NCBI RefSeq assembly: GCF_032854445.1
Contig: NC_088306.1
Span: 19,999,764 to 20,063,763 of the forward strand
From: Liolophura sinensis
Lineage: Eukaryota > Mollusca > Polyplacophora > Chitonida > Chitonidae
DNA: 64,000 nt
Direction: 5' to 3'
Position 1 is the first letter of the stretch. Each line of letters opens with the position of its first letter. Made by a program: the position numbers and the translations under genes. Below the pieces are notes generated by a model, which was given only the letters and a program-made list of their open reading frames with translations, did not search any database and was not told where the DNA came from. Shown here piece after piece: positions 1-10,265 of this stretch.

Positions 1-235
1 TGACCATGTTATATGGTTTACATGGGACTGTCTTTTGTGGTTCAGATAGCCTTGTGTGTTTCTGACGGTGTTGTTGTGTGCTTTCTGACTGTGTTGTGTG
101 GTTTATATTGGACTTTCTTGTGTGATTCAGATAGCCTTGTGAGTTTCTGACCGTGTTGTCTTGTTTATATGAGACTGTATTGTGTGGTTCAGCCTTGTGA
201 GTTTCTGACGGTGCAGTGTGGTTTACCTGTGGAGT
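1..235. repeat. degenerate GT-rich tandem repeat
   Basis: Imperfect units of roughly 60-80 bp recur, built around 'cttgtgagtttctgac' and 'gtgtggttcagatagcc'. The stretch ends just before the polypyrimidine tract of the exon at 276, so it is probably the 3' part of an intron. No coding potential is seen. Confidence 0.55.
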
Positions 236-275
236 TACAACTATGGTTACAACTGCCCTGTGTTCTTTGTTTCAG

Positions 276-370
276 CGCTTGGTAGACTTGGCAGCCCTGG
301 CTGTCCATAAGCATGACCTTCACAAAAACACTGACCATTGTCCAGATAGGGTCAAGGCTATTCTTTCCAG
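276..370 (+). CDS. internal (penultimate) exon, LRRC28-like leucine-rich-repeat protein
   Basis: A 95-nt exon lies between an acceptor (pyrimidine-rich tract ending TTTCAG at 275) and a perfect donor (CAG|GTAAGT at 371). It is open in one frame, begins RLVDLAALAV and ends at ...KAILS with two spare bases (AG). The next exon at 2144 begins with A and continues in the same frame, so the phases join exactly across the intron. The joined product continues into a Cys-rich tail like that of LRRC28/LRRC58-type proteins, where a conserved helix of this kind precedes the cysteines. The upstream LRR-coding exons are outside the window. The splice sites and frame are seen in the sequence. The family call is from memory of the C-terminal pattern and is moderate. 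The 3' 76 nt of this exon is the parent of the tandem array that follows it. Confidence 0.55.
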
Positions 371-745
371 GTAAGTCACAGTGTGGTAGTCAGTTTTCAG
401 TCCTGGCTGTCCATAAACATGACCTTCACAAAACACTGACCATTGTCCAAATAGGGTCAAGACTATTCTCTCCAGGTAAGTCACAGTGTGGTTGTCACTT
501 TTCAGTCCTGGCTGTCCATGAGCATGACCTTCGCAAAAACACTGACCATTGTCCAGATAGTGTCAAGGCTATTCTTTCCAGTTAACTCACAGTGTGGTAG
601 TCAGTTTTCAGTCCTGGCTGTCCATGCGCATGACCTTCACAAAAACACTGACCATTGTCCAGATAGTGTCAAGGCTATTCTCTCCAGGTAAGTCACAGTG
701 TAGTAGTCAGTTTTTAGTCCTGGCTGTCCATAAGCATGACCACAA
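371..745 (+). repeat. 106-bp tandem array derived from the exon at 276-370
   Basis: Four further copies follow the exon (401-475, 506-581, 612-687 and a decayed one from 718). Each has about 76 nt of exon sequence and is separated by 30-nt spacers (371-400, 476-505, 582-611, 688-717). Most spacers start GTAAGT and end in TTTTCAG or TTTTTAG, so they look like miniature introns. Copy 2 has lost one A and is frameshifted. Copy 3 lost its donor (GTTAAC). Copy 4 is open and keeps GTAAGT. If any copy were added after exon 276-370, the phase would bring a stop codon within a few residues, so the copies look like pseudo-exons. Confidence 0.85.
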
Positions 746-844
746 AAACAAAATTACTCCAAGGAAGACAAAAAAGTACACTAGACTGTGACATGGTCAT
801 GTGTTTAACTGTGGAACATCTGTGGCTTCAGTGCGAAAAGGTGC

Positions 845-1706
845 TCACTACAAACGCGTACTTCAGTACCCAGCGCCCAGTGATACTCACTACAAACTCA
901 TACTTCAGTACCCAGCGCCCAGTGATATTCACTACAAACTCATACTTTAGTACTCAGCGCCCAATGATACTCACTACAAACTCATACTTTAGTACTCAGT
1001 GCTCAATGATACTCACTACAAACTCAACTTCAGTATTCAGTGCCCAATGATACTCACTACAAACTCAACTTCAGTATTCAGTGCCCAATGATACTCACTA
1101 CAAACTCAACTTCAGTACTCAGCACCCAATGATACTCACTACAAACTCATACTTTAGTGCTCAGCGCCCAGTGATACTCACTACAAACTTATACTTTAGC
1201 GCTCAGCACCCAGTGATACTCACTACAAACTCATACCTTGGTACCCAGCGCCCAATGATACTCACTACAAACTCATACTTTAGTACTCAGTGCTCAGTGG
1301 TACTCACTACAAACTCGTACTTCAATACCTAGCGCCCAGTGATACTCACTACAAACTCATACTTCAGTACTCAGCACCCAATGATACTCACTACAAACTC
1401 AACTTCAGTACTCAGCGCCCAATGATACTCACTACAAACTCATACTTTAGTACTCAGTGCTCAATGATACTCACTACAAACTCAACTTCAGTATTCAGTG
1501 CCCAATGATACTCACTACAAACTCAACTTCAGTACTCAGCACCCAATGATACTCACTACAAACTCATACTTTAGTGCTCAGCGCCCAGTGATACTCACTA
1601 CAAACTCATACTTTAGTGCTCAGCGCCCAATGATACCCACTACAAACTCATACTTTAGTACACAGTGCTCAATGATACTCACTACAAACTCATACTTTAG
1701 TACTGA
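845..1706. repeat. 42-bp minisatellite, about 20 copies
   Basis: The unit is 'ctcactacaaactcatac' followed by 'tttagtactcagcgccc' and 'aatgata', with a 42-43 bp period. A multi-unit block around 1002-1180 recurs at about 1461-1600, including the shorter 'ctcaacttcagtattcag' variants, so there is higher-order duplication. The 42-bp period is a multiple of three and keeps frames open in several phases. These frames are repeat artefacts. The array lies in the last intron of the LRRC28-like gene. Confidence 0.9.
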
Positions 1707-1786
1707 GTGACAGACCTCTAGCATGCATATACATTAACTGCAGTGCTTAATGTCTCACTGCAGTGCATTGACGCCAGCATTATGGT

Positions 1787-2012
1787 GGCCTACTGGATAG
1801 TGCAGCACTATGACTGGGAACCTCTCACCAATGCGGTCCCTGTGAGTTCATGTCCAGCTCATGTTGGCTTCTTCTCCGACGTTAGGAGATCTGTCAGCAC
1901 CTGCAGATGATCATGGGTTTCCTGTGGGCTCTGCGTGGTTTCCCTCCACCATAATGCTGTTCGTCGTCACATAAGTGAAATTTTCTTGAGTACGGCATAA
2001 AACACCAATCAT
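1787..2012 (+). mobile_element. SINE-A copy, diverged
   Basis: This matches the SINE-A pattern defined by the good copies at 10266-10526 and 52871-53130. It has a weak tRNA-like head, a B-box-like 'gtgagttcatgtcc', 'tcatgttggcttcttctcc', 'ccaccataatgctg', and a tail 'ttcttgagtacgg' then 'aaaacaccaatc'. It is inserted in the last intron of the LRRC28-like gene. Confidence 0.85.
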
Positions 2013-2143
2013 GTCAATAAAAAATGTACTGCCGCAATGAAACAGTTTTTGTGTGTGCAAATTACTGATGTGACGGTGTTGCACTGTGCAACACAATGAA
2101 CTAATGTACTCTTCCTTATGTCCCTCATATATCTCTTTTTCAG

Positions 2144-2348
2144 ACCTGGTATATGTGACTGCTGCAGTGGGGCTTTGTTTGGCCCTGGAATGAGGATAAT
2201 TCGACCTCTGAATCAATTCTGCGGCATAAAACTCTTACCATTCATGTTTATGGCGTGCACACCGCAGTGTAAAGCAGAGTTCAAGAATCTAACTAGCACA
2301 CTGACAGAAATGCTCTATGGAGTGGATGCAAAGAAGGCTGAGAGCTAA
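2144..2348 (+). CDS. terminal exon, LRRC28-like leucine-rich-repeat protein
   Basis: The exon starts after an acceptor (ATCTCTTTTTCAG) and runs 68 residues to a TAA. Entry phase matches the donor at 370 (AG|A gives Arg). The peptide starts PGICDCCSGALF and later has FMACTPQCKAEF, so a CxxC-like pair is followed about 35 residues on by a CxxxC pair. This is the spacing of the C-terminal treble-clef-like Cys cluster seen after the LRRs in LRRC28 and, more loosely, LRRC58. Function is not well defined for the family; a zinc-binding cap on the LRR solenoid is inference. The tail after the cysteines (about 25 residues, ending AKKAES) is variable in such families. No AATAAA is obvious within 300 bp downstream. 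The gene is convergent with the minus-strand terminal exon at 4219-4406. Confidence 0.6.
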
Positions 2349-2714
2349 CAGCACCTTAAAGCAATATTGCTACTGGTTTATTTGGTATTTTGCAAGTTTA
2401 TTCATTGTCGGTGCCTTATCTTCAGACCTTACCTGAGCTTACCTTCCAGAAAATCTGATGGCCATAAGTGCATTTGAAGCGATGAAAACCAGACTGTGAT
2501 AAAAATGAAATCGTGTTTTTCATTAGCATATTTTAATTCATTTCTTTATCTGTTTTCACATGTGGAGATTATGTTATAAACTACAGTATGTAACACAAAC
2601 TATTGAGATCTCTGTTCTTTCGAACTCCATTGTACCCATTAAGGTACATATTTTTAAGTCATCAAATTTGCTGAAAACCAGTAAATGTTGTTTCTTCTCT
2701 TGTGTAAAGCACAG

Positions 2715-2805
2715 TATATTTATTTATTTGATTGGTGTTTTACGCCGAACTCAAGAATATTTCACTTATACGACGGCAGCCAGCATTATGGTGGGAGGAA
2801 CGACA
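2715..2805 (-). mobile_element. SINE-A fragment, 3' part
   Basis: Starts with the reversed tail 'tatttatttatttgattgg', then 'ttcacttatacgacggc' and 'agcattatggtgggagga'. It is truncated there, so only about 90 bp of the SINE 3' end is present. Confidence 0.85.
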
Positions 2806-2939
2806 CATTGTAAGAGCATGTAGTGAACAAAAAAAAAAATCCTAGAGCATTTTCTGGCTAGAACTTGTAACCAAAACAGTCAGAGCTGAATTTGAGCATT
2901 TGATCTCTGCAGTATGGCCTACTGGGTGATAAGAACTCT

Positions 2940-3178
2940 GTATTTATTTATTTATTTGATTGCTGTTTTATGCCGTACTCAAGAATATTTCATTTGTACG
3001 ATGGCGGTCAGCATTACGGTGGGAGAAATCCGGGCTGGGGAAACCCACCGTCATGCACAGGTTGCTGACAGACCTTCCCTATTACGGCCGGAGAGGAAGC
3101 CAGCATGAGCTGGACTCATAGCTACCGCATTGGTGGAAGGCTCCTGGATCATTGCTTCGCCCTGGTGTGCTAACCCCC
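2940..3178 (-). mobile_element. SINE-A copy, nearly full length
   Basis: Runs from the tail ('tatttatttatttatttgat') through 'gccggagaggaagccagcat' to the head-side 'ccgcattggtggaaggctcc' and 'gtgtgctaacc'. It is diverged from the consensus (for example CG to TG changes). Same orientation as the fragment 135 bp upstream. Confidence 0.9.
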
Positions 3179-3616
3179 TCTGTATGGAATCTAGATCTGA
3201 ACACGTAATCTTATTGGCTAGTGAACCCAGCTAAAGCAGTTGATACTTCTGCTCATTGGAGCCTCTTTGAAAGATGGATCTCCAACCAATCATTTGTCAG
3301 CTCAGCCTACACGTATGAAACATTTGCAGAAATTTTTATCCAACGAAGTAATCGATCAAGGCTGCTTGTTTTCTATAAATCTAGAAATACGGCTACGAAA
3401 ATTTTTTGCACTTTTCTTGCAGTATGAGATATGGTCTCCATATTAGTTCGGAAGTATGTGTTCAGTGATTAAACCAGGGATTACTGGCTATGAAGAAAAT
3501 AATGGAATGCTAGAAATAGGGCGGTTGTTCTCAAACGTTGTATCGAGGAATTTGTGGTCAGAGGTAATGGCAAAAAAACATGTTCTGTACACCCTCAGTT
3601 ATCTCGATGATCCGTC

Positions 3617-3692
3617 TGGTTTCCTCCAGTCAATGCCCAGTTTCCTCTAAGCAATGTCCGATTTCCTCCAATCAATGCCCTATTTCCTCCAC
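3617..3692. repeat. 21-bp tandem repeat, four copies
   Basis: The unit 'gtttcctccagtcaatgccc' recurs at 3619, 3640, 3660 and 3681 with 21-bp spacing and small substitutions. Confidence 0.85.
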
Positions 3693-4154
3693 ACGACGTA
3701 CGACCAGCAACTTATGGGCGAAATATTATTGAATGCTACTTAAAGGTTTACAAAAAAAATGTACAAGTGACTACTCTTTTGCTCTAAAATGATGGTGACT
3801 AGTAATCCATGAGTAACGCTGAAATCACAGAGTCTGATGTTGGAAGTTTTTTATCTTTACGATTTTATCAAAACGACGTCTTCATCTATAAATATAAAAT
3901 AATATCAAGAATGTATATTTGTGCCAATACTGAATGCTTGAAAAAAAAAACAACTGGCAACGTCAATGCCTGCATATTGCTACTTGAAATAGTGTCCCAT
4001 TTACTAAAGTACGTGACGGTTTCCTGGATGGTAATAACCTAGAACCATTCACATTTTTTACACTACCTCATTAAGTCTCAACACGAAGGAGCCAATTCTC
4101 TTCAAAGGGATATAAATCAGAAAGACAAAGTCTCAGCAGAAATAAACACAAACA

Positions 4155-4160
4155 TTTATT
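4155..4160 (-). terminator. poly(A) signal AATAAA
   Basis: AATAAA on the minus strand, 59 nt past the stop codon of the exon at 4219-4406. It is the canonical polyadenylation hexamer in a sensible 3'-UTR position and supports that exon being terminal. Confidence 0.6.
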
Positions 4161-4218
4161 GTCATTAACGTTATGAATATTTCCCGAATAGGGTATAAAG
4201 CTAGGAGACCTTTCAATG

Positions 4219-4406
4219 TCATTTGTACCGCCAGGTGAAGTATTGTCGTTTAAACACGTTCAGTTTCTGTCGCAGTGTATAGCGCAAGATTAAGGGTTCC
4301 CTGACAAACCTTTCTCCGGTCAGTGAATTGCTACCTTCTGCGACTTCCCAATTATCTTTGCCATCGACTTCCAACACTCCTTCAAAACTGCCACGACTAG
4401 TGTCCA
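4219..4406 (-). CDS. terminal exon of an unidentified minus-strand gene
   Basis: Read on the minus strand, a strong acceptor (pyrimidine tract ending TTTCTTTCAG) is followed by 188 nt open to a TGA. The exon enters in phase 1 (TG completes a codon, probably Val). The 62 residues begin DTSRGSFEGVLEVDGKDNW, include REPLILRYTLRQKLNVF, and end in FTWRYK. The composition is that of a soluble globular protein, with no signal or membrane segment and no repeat content. A poly(A) signal lies 59 nt downstream. I do not recognise the family. No upstream exon could be assigned with confidence; it may lie beyond several kb of intron. The exon, stop and poly(A) signal are seen; gene identity is unknown. 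Confidence 0.6.
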
Positions 4407-4757
4407 CTGAAAGAAAAAAAATCAAAAATCGGTTGAAAAGATGTTGCTTATTGTGGACTGCTAATTATTAACTGTGACTCATACCAGCAATGGCAAAATA
4501 CAAAATACAATAACTCCAGGGACGGCCAGTTCAAAAGTGTATCAGAAGTGAAAGCCGGCCTAAATAGGAATATCAGCCTTGCTCTATTACAATTTCTAGT
4601 TAATGAGACTTTGGTGCCAACTAGTTAATACGGGACTCAACTGACAACACATGTTTGAACAAGAGAGGTGCGTTCTCTTGGCAGTACTGTCACTTTTCTT
4701 TCGTTGTTTTTTCTTCTGTGACGTTACAGTGTGTGTGTACTTCATATTTGTTTTTCC

Positions 4758-4838
4758 TGGCCACTGTCGTATAAGCGAAATCTTCTTGAGTACGGCGTAC
4801 AACACCAATCAAACAAGTAAGTAAGTAAATAAATAAGT
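4758..4838 (+). mobile_element. SINE-A 3' fragment
   Basis: 'gtcgtataagcgaaatcttc', 'ttgagtacggcgtacaacac', then 'caatcaaacaagtaagtaag' show the SINE-A end with a modified tail. The head and body are missing. Confidence 0.8.
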
Positions 4839-5279
4839 GGATACTTGGTGATTCTGGACACGGATACATGATGGGCGAACCATCCAATAACGGCGCCTGA
4901 TTTCAGTTAAGCTACATCTCGCACTACCTTTCAAGGTAGAGTTAGCCACCACCGCTTACATGTGAGGCTAATATTCGACGTGACCCCCACTTGACTTAAG
5001 TCCGATTTACATTGCGTCGTTTTTGAATTTTGGCTGCCATAAAAACCGCAATATTGTGCTGGTCTATTAGCTTATTAGTGAAAGAGCTACAGTACTGTAT
5101 CCGTTAGTTGGGCTATTCATCATTCTCTCATTTGCGATACGTTCTAAAATCGGAATATATCAACTCCCTGCTTTGAGATAACATCTGCAATATACGTATG
5201 CCATGATTTTGACAACAGCTAGGTTGAAGAGAGACAAAAACATGATGTCAGCTTCAGCAGAGACCTCGAATTATTTACT

Positions 5280-5567
5280 TTATTGATTTATTTATTTGAT
5301 TGGTGTTTTAAGAACACTCAAGAATATTTCACTTATATGACGGCTGACAGCATTATGGCAGGAGGAAAGCGGACAAAGCCCGGGGGAAACCCACGACCAT
5401 CCGCAGGATGCTTTCAGACCTTCTCACGTTTACGACCAGAGAGGAAGCCAGCGCGAGCTGGACCTGAACTCACAACGATCGCTGGACCTGAACTCACAGC
5501 GATCGCATTGTTCAGAGTTCGTGGGTCGTTGCGCCGCGCTGGTAAGCTATTACACTATTAGCCCCTG
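5280..5567 (-). mobile_element. SINE-A copy with a 24-bp internal duplication
   Basis: All parts of SINE-A are present from the tail (TTTATTTATTTGATTGGTG) to the head ('gcgccgcgctggtaagc'). Near 5457-5505 the segment 'gctggacctgaactcaca' plus 'cgatc' is present twice in a row, which other copies do not show. Confidence 0.9.
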
Positions 5568-5964
5568 GTGATGGCCCCAAAACTGTTGAAATGTTGCAGG
5601 AAAATGAATTTACTGGATTTACTAGATTCTCATTATACATCATATAGGGACACGGGGTGTTCACGTAATGACACCTAGTTCTGTTTACAACCATTGTAAT
5701 TGGTGGAAATCGTTACGCCGATCGCGCCCGTCTGTCCATGAAACTCGTCTTGATCACGCCAAATCTCGTAGGTACACTCGTGATCTCCAATGACGGGCTA
5801 TACAGTCTTTTGAAACAGCGAGCGTTGCACGTGACTACGTGTATATACGTAAAATGACATCACTTGCGAGACAATATTGATTTTTTCAGTGACGTTAAGA
5901 AAAGATAGTAGAGATTTTCATCATGGAAACCGAATCAAATTTCAATCTTCAATGTCAATACATC
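5568..5964. other. no feature recognised
   Basis: About 400 bp with no convincing exon, repeat or RNA gene. Confidence 0.5.
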
Positions 5965-6243
5965 TACTCATATTCCAATAAGGATGTTCGACGTCAATAA
6001 TCGCAAGGCGAGTTCGCAAAATGCCGTATAATACAAACCATCAAAGATCGAAAACAGGACGGAATCATGCAAAGTGAAGCAGTCAACAGTTTTCCGTGAT
6101 GCTGGAAAGACTGAGTGAAATCAGTATTTAAGTCTTGTACCATGCTAGGATATAAGTTGTTGATAATAAAAAATGTATCTCAGCTGTGATTTGATTGCAA
6201 CTGCTCATATATCCAACGTGGCGATCTAATTCAACACAATGGA
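5965..6243 (+). repeat. repeat F copy
   Basis: Unclassified dispersed repeat shared with 32175-32497, 53288-53575 and parts at 33655 and 44643. Shared blocks are 'gtcaataatcgcaaggc', 'gtataatacaaaccatc', 'cggaatcatgcaaag', 'ccatgctaggatataag' and 'gtggcgatctaattcaacac'. It has no coding capacity and no tRNA-like head was seen. It could be a MITE or a LINE 3' fragment. Confidence 0.75.
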
Positions 6244-7540
6244 TATGTAGCCCCTTAAAGATTCTTCCTGGCTGCCCCATTATCTGAACACGCACGTCAA
6301 ACGCAATACGAAAGTAATTACGTTCTACAAGGTAATGAACTGAAAATAATGCCCCAAATTGGTATTAATATTGAATTACACCATAGTTATAACACCGAAA
6401 CTTGGATTCACTTAAACAACCGGGTGATATTGCTTCTGTGTCTGAAAATTCGAAAATTTGGAAACAATGCAAAATCGAACAAGTTTCCCAATTGGGGTAA
6501 TTTCTATGCTCCGCATGGTAAAAGAGCCGTTTAGAGGAATAGGATTGATGGATTCCCATTTATGTGCCCCGCTTTATCTTGAAATATGCGGAATATTGGC
6601 TCAGATTATTATTCTACAATCAGTAAAGAAATGATATAAAGCACATGCGCTAATATGTTATTGTCTCTGGATTCAAATGCACACGTGGATTACTCATATA
6701 AAACTACTATTATTTCGTTTATGAAATGTGTAGGCCAGTGCTTGGGTTAAACAGCGGGTTTCCAATACACAAGCAGGCTACATATATACCTGATATATAC
6801 CGCAACCCTTCTAATTTTGGGGACTTCTGGTCCCCTTTCTTTTAGCCACAATAACGTAATTGTAACAAGAATACACAGTTTCTCTTTTCTTACATAGATA
6901 GTCCATCTAATGAACAACACGCACAAGATTAGTATTTTTCCCTGTCTGTACCAGTCATATCTGTGCTAAAAATCTCTCCTAAAAATGAGAATATCAGAGT
7001 AAGTGAGACTGGTGGCCATATACCGTCATACTTAGACAGGTCCATCGAATAGCTATCGCAGATATGATCAGGCTGTAACCATACAGTCAGTCTCCATTGT
7101 GTAGAACTTAATCTTCGGGATTCCAATTTGGTTGAACTCAGACGAGAACATAAGTTTTGGCTAATAACGCTAGGCCTGTAGAAATCGATGTTGAATTGGT
7201 AGATTAAGAAATGCGCTTCTAGTTATCAGGTACCGCTGTATTTGTTCTAGTAATGAGGTGTAGAAGGCCAATACCATTTATCGCTGATTGCTCCTAAAAC
7301 AGGATTTGGGAATGTCTTGTATACACGTACCTTTACGTAAAGGGTACACGATTTACGCAATTTCAGTTTCTTTTATATCAGTCACAGATGTTCTTATATT
7401 TCTTTGAAGTATTGATTGCTTTCATTCATACTGCATTCAGGAAACCAGAGAGTTTTGGAACCAATGGTGGGTTCAGTGTTATTTAATTTTAGTCATTGGT
7501 TTGGGGTTCCAGTGATAAATGCAAATGTGGATATGTATGC
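6244..7540. other. no feature recognised
   Basis: AT-rich, no supported exon or repeat. Frames of about 60 codons lack flanking splice signals that agree with them. Confidence 0.5.
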
Positions 7541-7815
7541 TTGGGGTTCAACGTCGTACTTTTCAGTCATGTGATGACGAGAAGTCATTAGGTATGCCTA
7601 TATATAAATATTGTGCCGCCAAAGTGCTGCTGCCACTGAACCATCATGCCAAAGACACCAGACGTGACACCCCACCCATTCACATTATACTAACACCGGG
7701 CCAACCAGTCATGTTTCTTTGCTCTAGCCTCTCACTAATGAGCGCCAGTCGAGGCACCAGCAAATACCCTTTTTAAAGTCTTTGGTATGACCCGAACTGG
7801 GTTTGATCCCCAGGC
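7541..7815 (-). mobile_element. SINE-D copy, diverged
   Basis: On the minus strand the head side carries 'gggatcaaacccagttcgg', a tRNA B-box-like stretch, followed by 'gtcataccaaagacttt'. The far end has the tail-side 'tgacgactgaaaag'-type block and 'acgttgaacccc'. Compare the better copy at 51612-51802. The middle is enlarged or unrelated. Confidence 0.55.
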
Positions 7816-8261
7816 CTCCCAACTTGTGGAATAATGTAAATCTATAGATTGTTTAAAACTGTGATCATAAATAACATAAGAACTGTCAGTCTCTATGTAC
7901 AACTCCCAAACATATGGGATGAATTGAAAACGATTCTTTTTTCATCCCTTAAAGAGAAATGCTGGGTTCTTACCCCAGCGTAACGTTAAAATAATGGAAA
8001 AGTGATATAGCTTATTCCCATTAAGACCTAATAGATAGTGAAGGTACATATGACAATGTCTGAAGTGAATGTCGCTCCTAGAAGGCAAACTTCCGCCACA
8101 GCTAAATGTAAAAATTCTCGTACTACAGACAAAAGGCAACATTCTGCATCTCTCTTCTATTTATCAATAAATAGTTAAGAATTGTTTTAAAAAAAAGGGT
8201 ACATAGAATTTGGATAACCAGCAAAATTTAATGGGTTGATTCAAATACCTGCAAAACTGCT

Positions 8262-9870
8262 GTGATGAAGAAAATATCACAATGTCCTATTTAGGAACAT
8301 AGGCTATAGCAAAGGTGATCCCCAAGGGTCGATTTTACGTGATGAAGGAAATATCACAATGTCCTCGTAGGGAACCTGGGATATAACATGGATGATATCC
8401 AAGGACTGATGTTACGTAATAAGGGAAATATCACAATGTCCTCGAAGAGAACCTGGGATATAATATGGATGCTACCCAAGGACTGATGTTACGTAATAAG
8501 GGAAATATCACAGTGCCCTCGTAGGGAACCTGGGATATAACATGGATGATATCCAAGGACTGATGTTACGTAATAAGGGAAATATCACAGTGCCCTCGTA
8601 GGGAACCTGGGATATAACATGGATGTAATCCAAGGACTGATGTTACGTAATAAAGGAAATATCACAATTTCCTCGAAGGGAACCTGGGATATAACATGGA
8701 TGCTACCCAACCACTGATGTTACGTAATAAAGGAAATATCACAATGTCCTCGAAGGGAACCTGGGATATAATATGGATGCTACCCAAGGACTGATGTTAC
8801 GTAATAAGGGAAATATCACAGTGCCCTCGAAGGGAACCTGGGATATAATATGGATGCTACCCAAGGACTGATGTTACGTAATAAGGGAAATATCACAGTG
8901 CCCTCGAAGGGAACCTGGGATATAATATGGATGATATCCAAGGACTGATGTTACGTAATAAGGGAAATATCACAATTTCCTCATAAGGAACCTAAGATAT
9001 AACATGGATGATACCCAAGGACTGATGTTACGTAATAAGGGAAATATCACAGTGCCCTCGTAGGGAACCTGGGATATAATATGGATGATATCCAAGGACT
9101 GATGTTACGTAATAAAGGAAATATCACAATTTCCTCGTAGGGAACCTGGGATATAACATGGATGATATCCAAGGACTGATGTTACGTAATAAGGGAAATA
9201 TCACAATGTCCTCGTAGGGAACCTGGGATTTAATATGGATAATACCCAAGGAATGATGTTACGTAATAAAGGAAATATCACAATTTCCTCGTAGGGAACC
9301 TGGGATATAACATGGATGATATCCAAGGACTGATGTTACGTAATAAGGGAAATATCACAGTGTCCTCGAAGGGAACCTGGGATATAACATGGATGTAATC
9401 CAAGGACTGATGTTACGTAATAAAGGAAATATCACAATGTCCAAGTTAGGAAACTTGGGATATAACATGGATGATACCCAAGGACTGATGTTACGTGATG
9501 AAGGAAATATCACAATGTCCAAGTTAGAAAACTTGGGATTTAACATGGATGATACCTAAGGACTGATGTTACGTGATGAAGAAAATATCACACTGTTTAA
9601 GCTAGGAACTGGGGATGTAGCATGGGTGATACTCAAGGACTGATGTTACGTGATGAAGGAAATATCACAATGTCCAAGTTAGGAAACTTGGGATATAACA
9701 TGGAAGATACTTGTCCTTGGACTGATGTTACGTAATCAAGGAAATATCACAGTGTCCTCATAGGGAACCTGGGATGTAGCATGGGTGATATCCAAGGACT
9801 GATGTTACGTGATGAAGGAAATATCACTACGTCCTATTCAGGAATCAAGGATATAGCACAGATGATCTCC
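8262..9870. repeat. 77-bp minisatellite, about 21 copies
   Basis: The unit is 'ggactgatgttacgtaataa', 'gggaaatatcacaatgtcct', 'cgtagggaacctgggatata', 'acatggatgatatccaa' (77 bp). Starts of 'gatgttacgt' fall at 8408, 8485, 8562 and so on. The centre is homogeneous; both edges (before 8400 and after 9490) are more diverged and read 'ttacgtgatga' in place of 'ttacgtaata'. No ORF of note. Confidence 0.95.
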
Positions 9871-10162
9871 TAGGATATAGGCGGTGGGGATGGCGACAAC
9901 AGGACTAATGATGGATAGTGATGATAATGGCAGGTCAAGAAAGGGCTCGATAGATAATTTAGATTGGCAACGCAATATTGCCGCACTGTATTACATAGAG
10001 GTAAATAATTAACGCGCTCTGAGAGAATCGATCCGTCACTTTCACTGTCCGTGGGGCCTTGGTGACAATAAGCGGTGGACGACGTGTGGCCGTGTATGAA
10101 GTCTAACGTTCGCTGAAGACAACTAGTCTGCCATGTGTATGGTGTGCATATCCGTCCGGCAC

Positions 10163-10256
10163 ATGTTGGGAAGCGCTTCAGTAACTTGCCACAGGTAGGT
10201 GGTTTACTCCGAGTTTCTTCTACCCCTAAAACTGACCGCCGTCTTTTAAGTTAAAA
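10163..10256 (+). mobile_element. SINE-C fragment
   Basis: 'cttcagtaacttgccacagg', 'taggtggtttactccgag' and 'cctaaaactgaccgccgtc' match the blocks seen at 39095-39235 and 62940-63075 and, reversed, at 28047-28180. It is interrupted at its tail by the SINE-A insertion that follows. Confidence 0.6.
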
Positions 10257-10265
10257 GAAATCTTA

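Noticed and set aside
313-791. Overlapping plus-strand frames of 65-90 codons with a repeated VLAVHKHDLHK-type motif
   Set aside because: They read through donors and acceptors of the 106-bp exon-derived array. Only the 276-370 frame is exon-like.
736-1710. Several 70-104-codon frames rich in ILTTNSYFST
   Set aside because: The 42-bp period is divisible by three, so any phase without a stop stays open. No start context or splice support.
8262-9870. CRISPR-like regularly spaced repeats
   Set aside because: Units are head-to-tail with no unique spacers, and the DNA is eukaryotic. It is a minisatellite.
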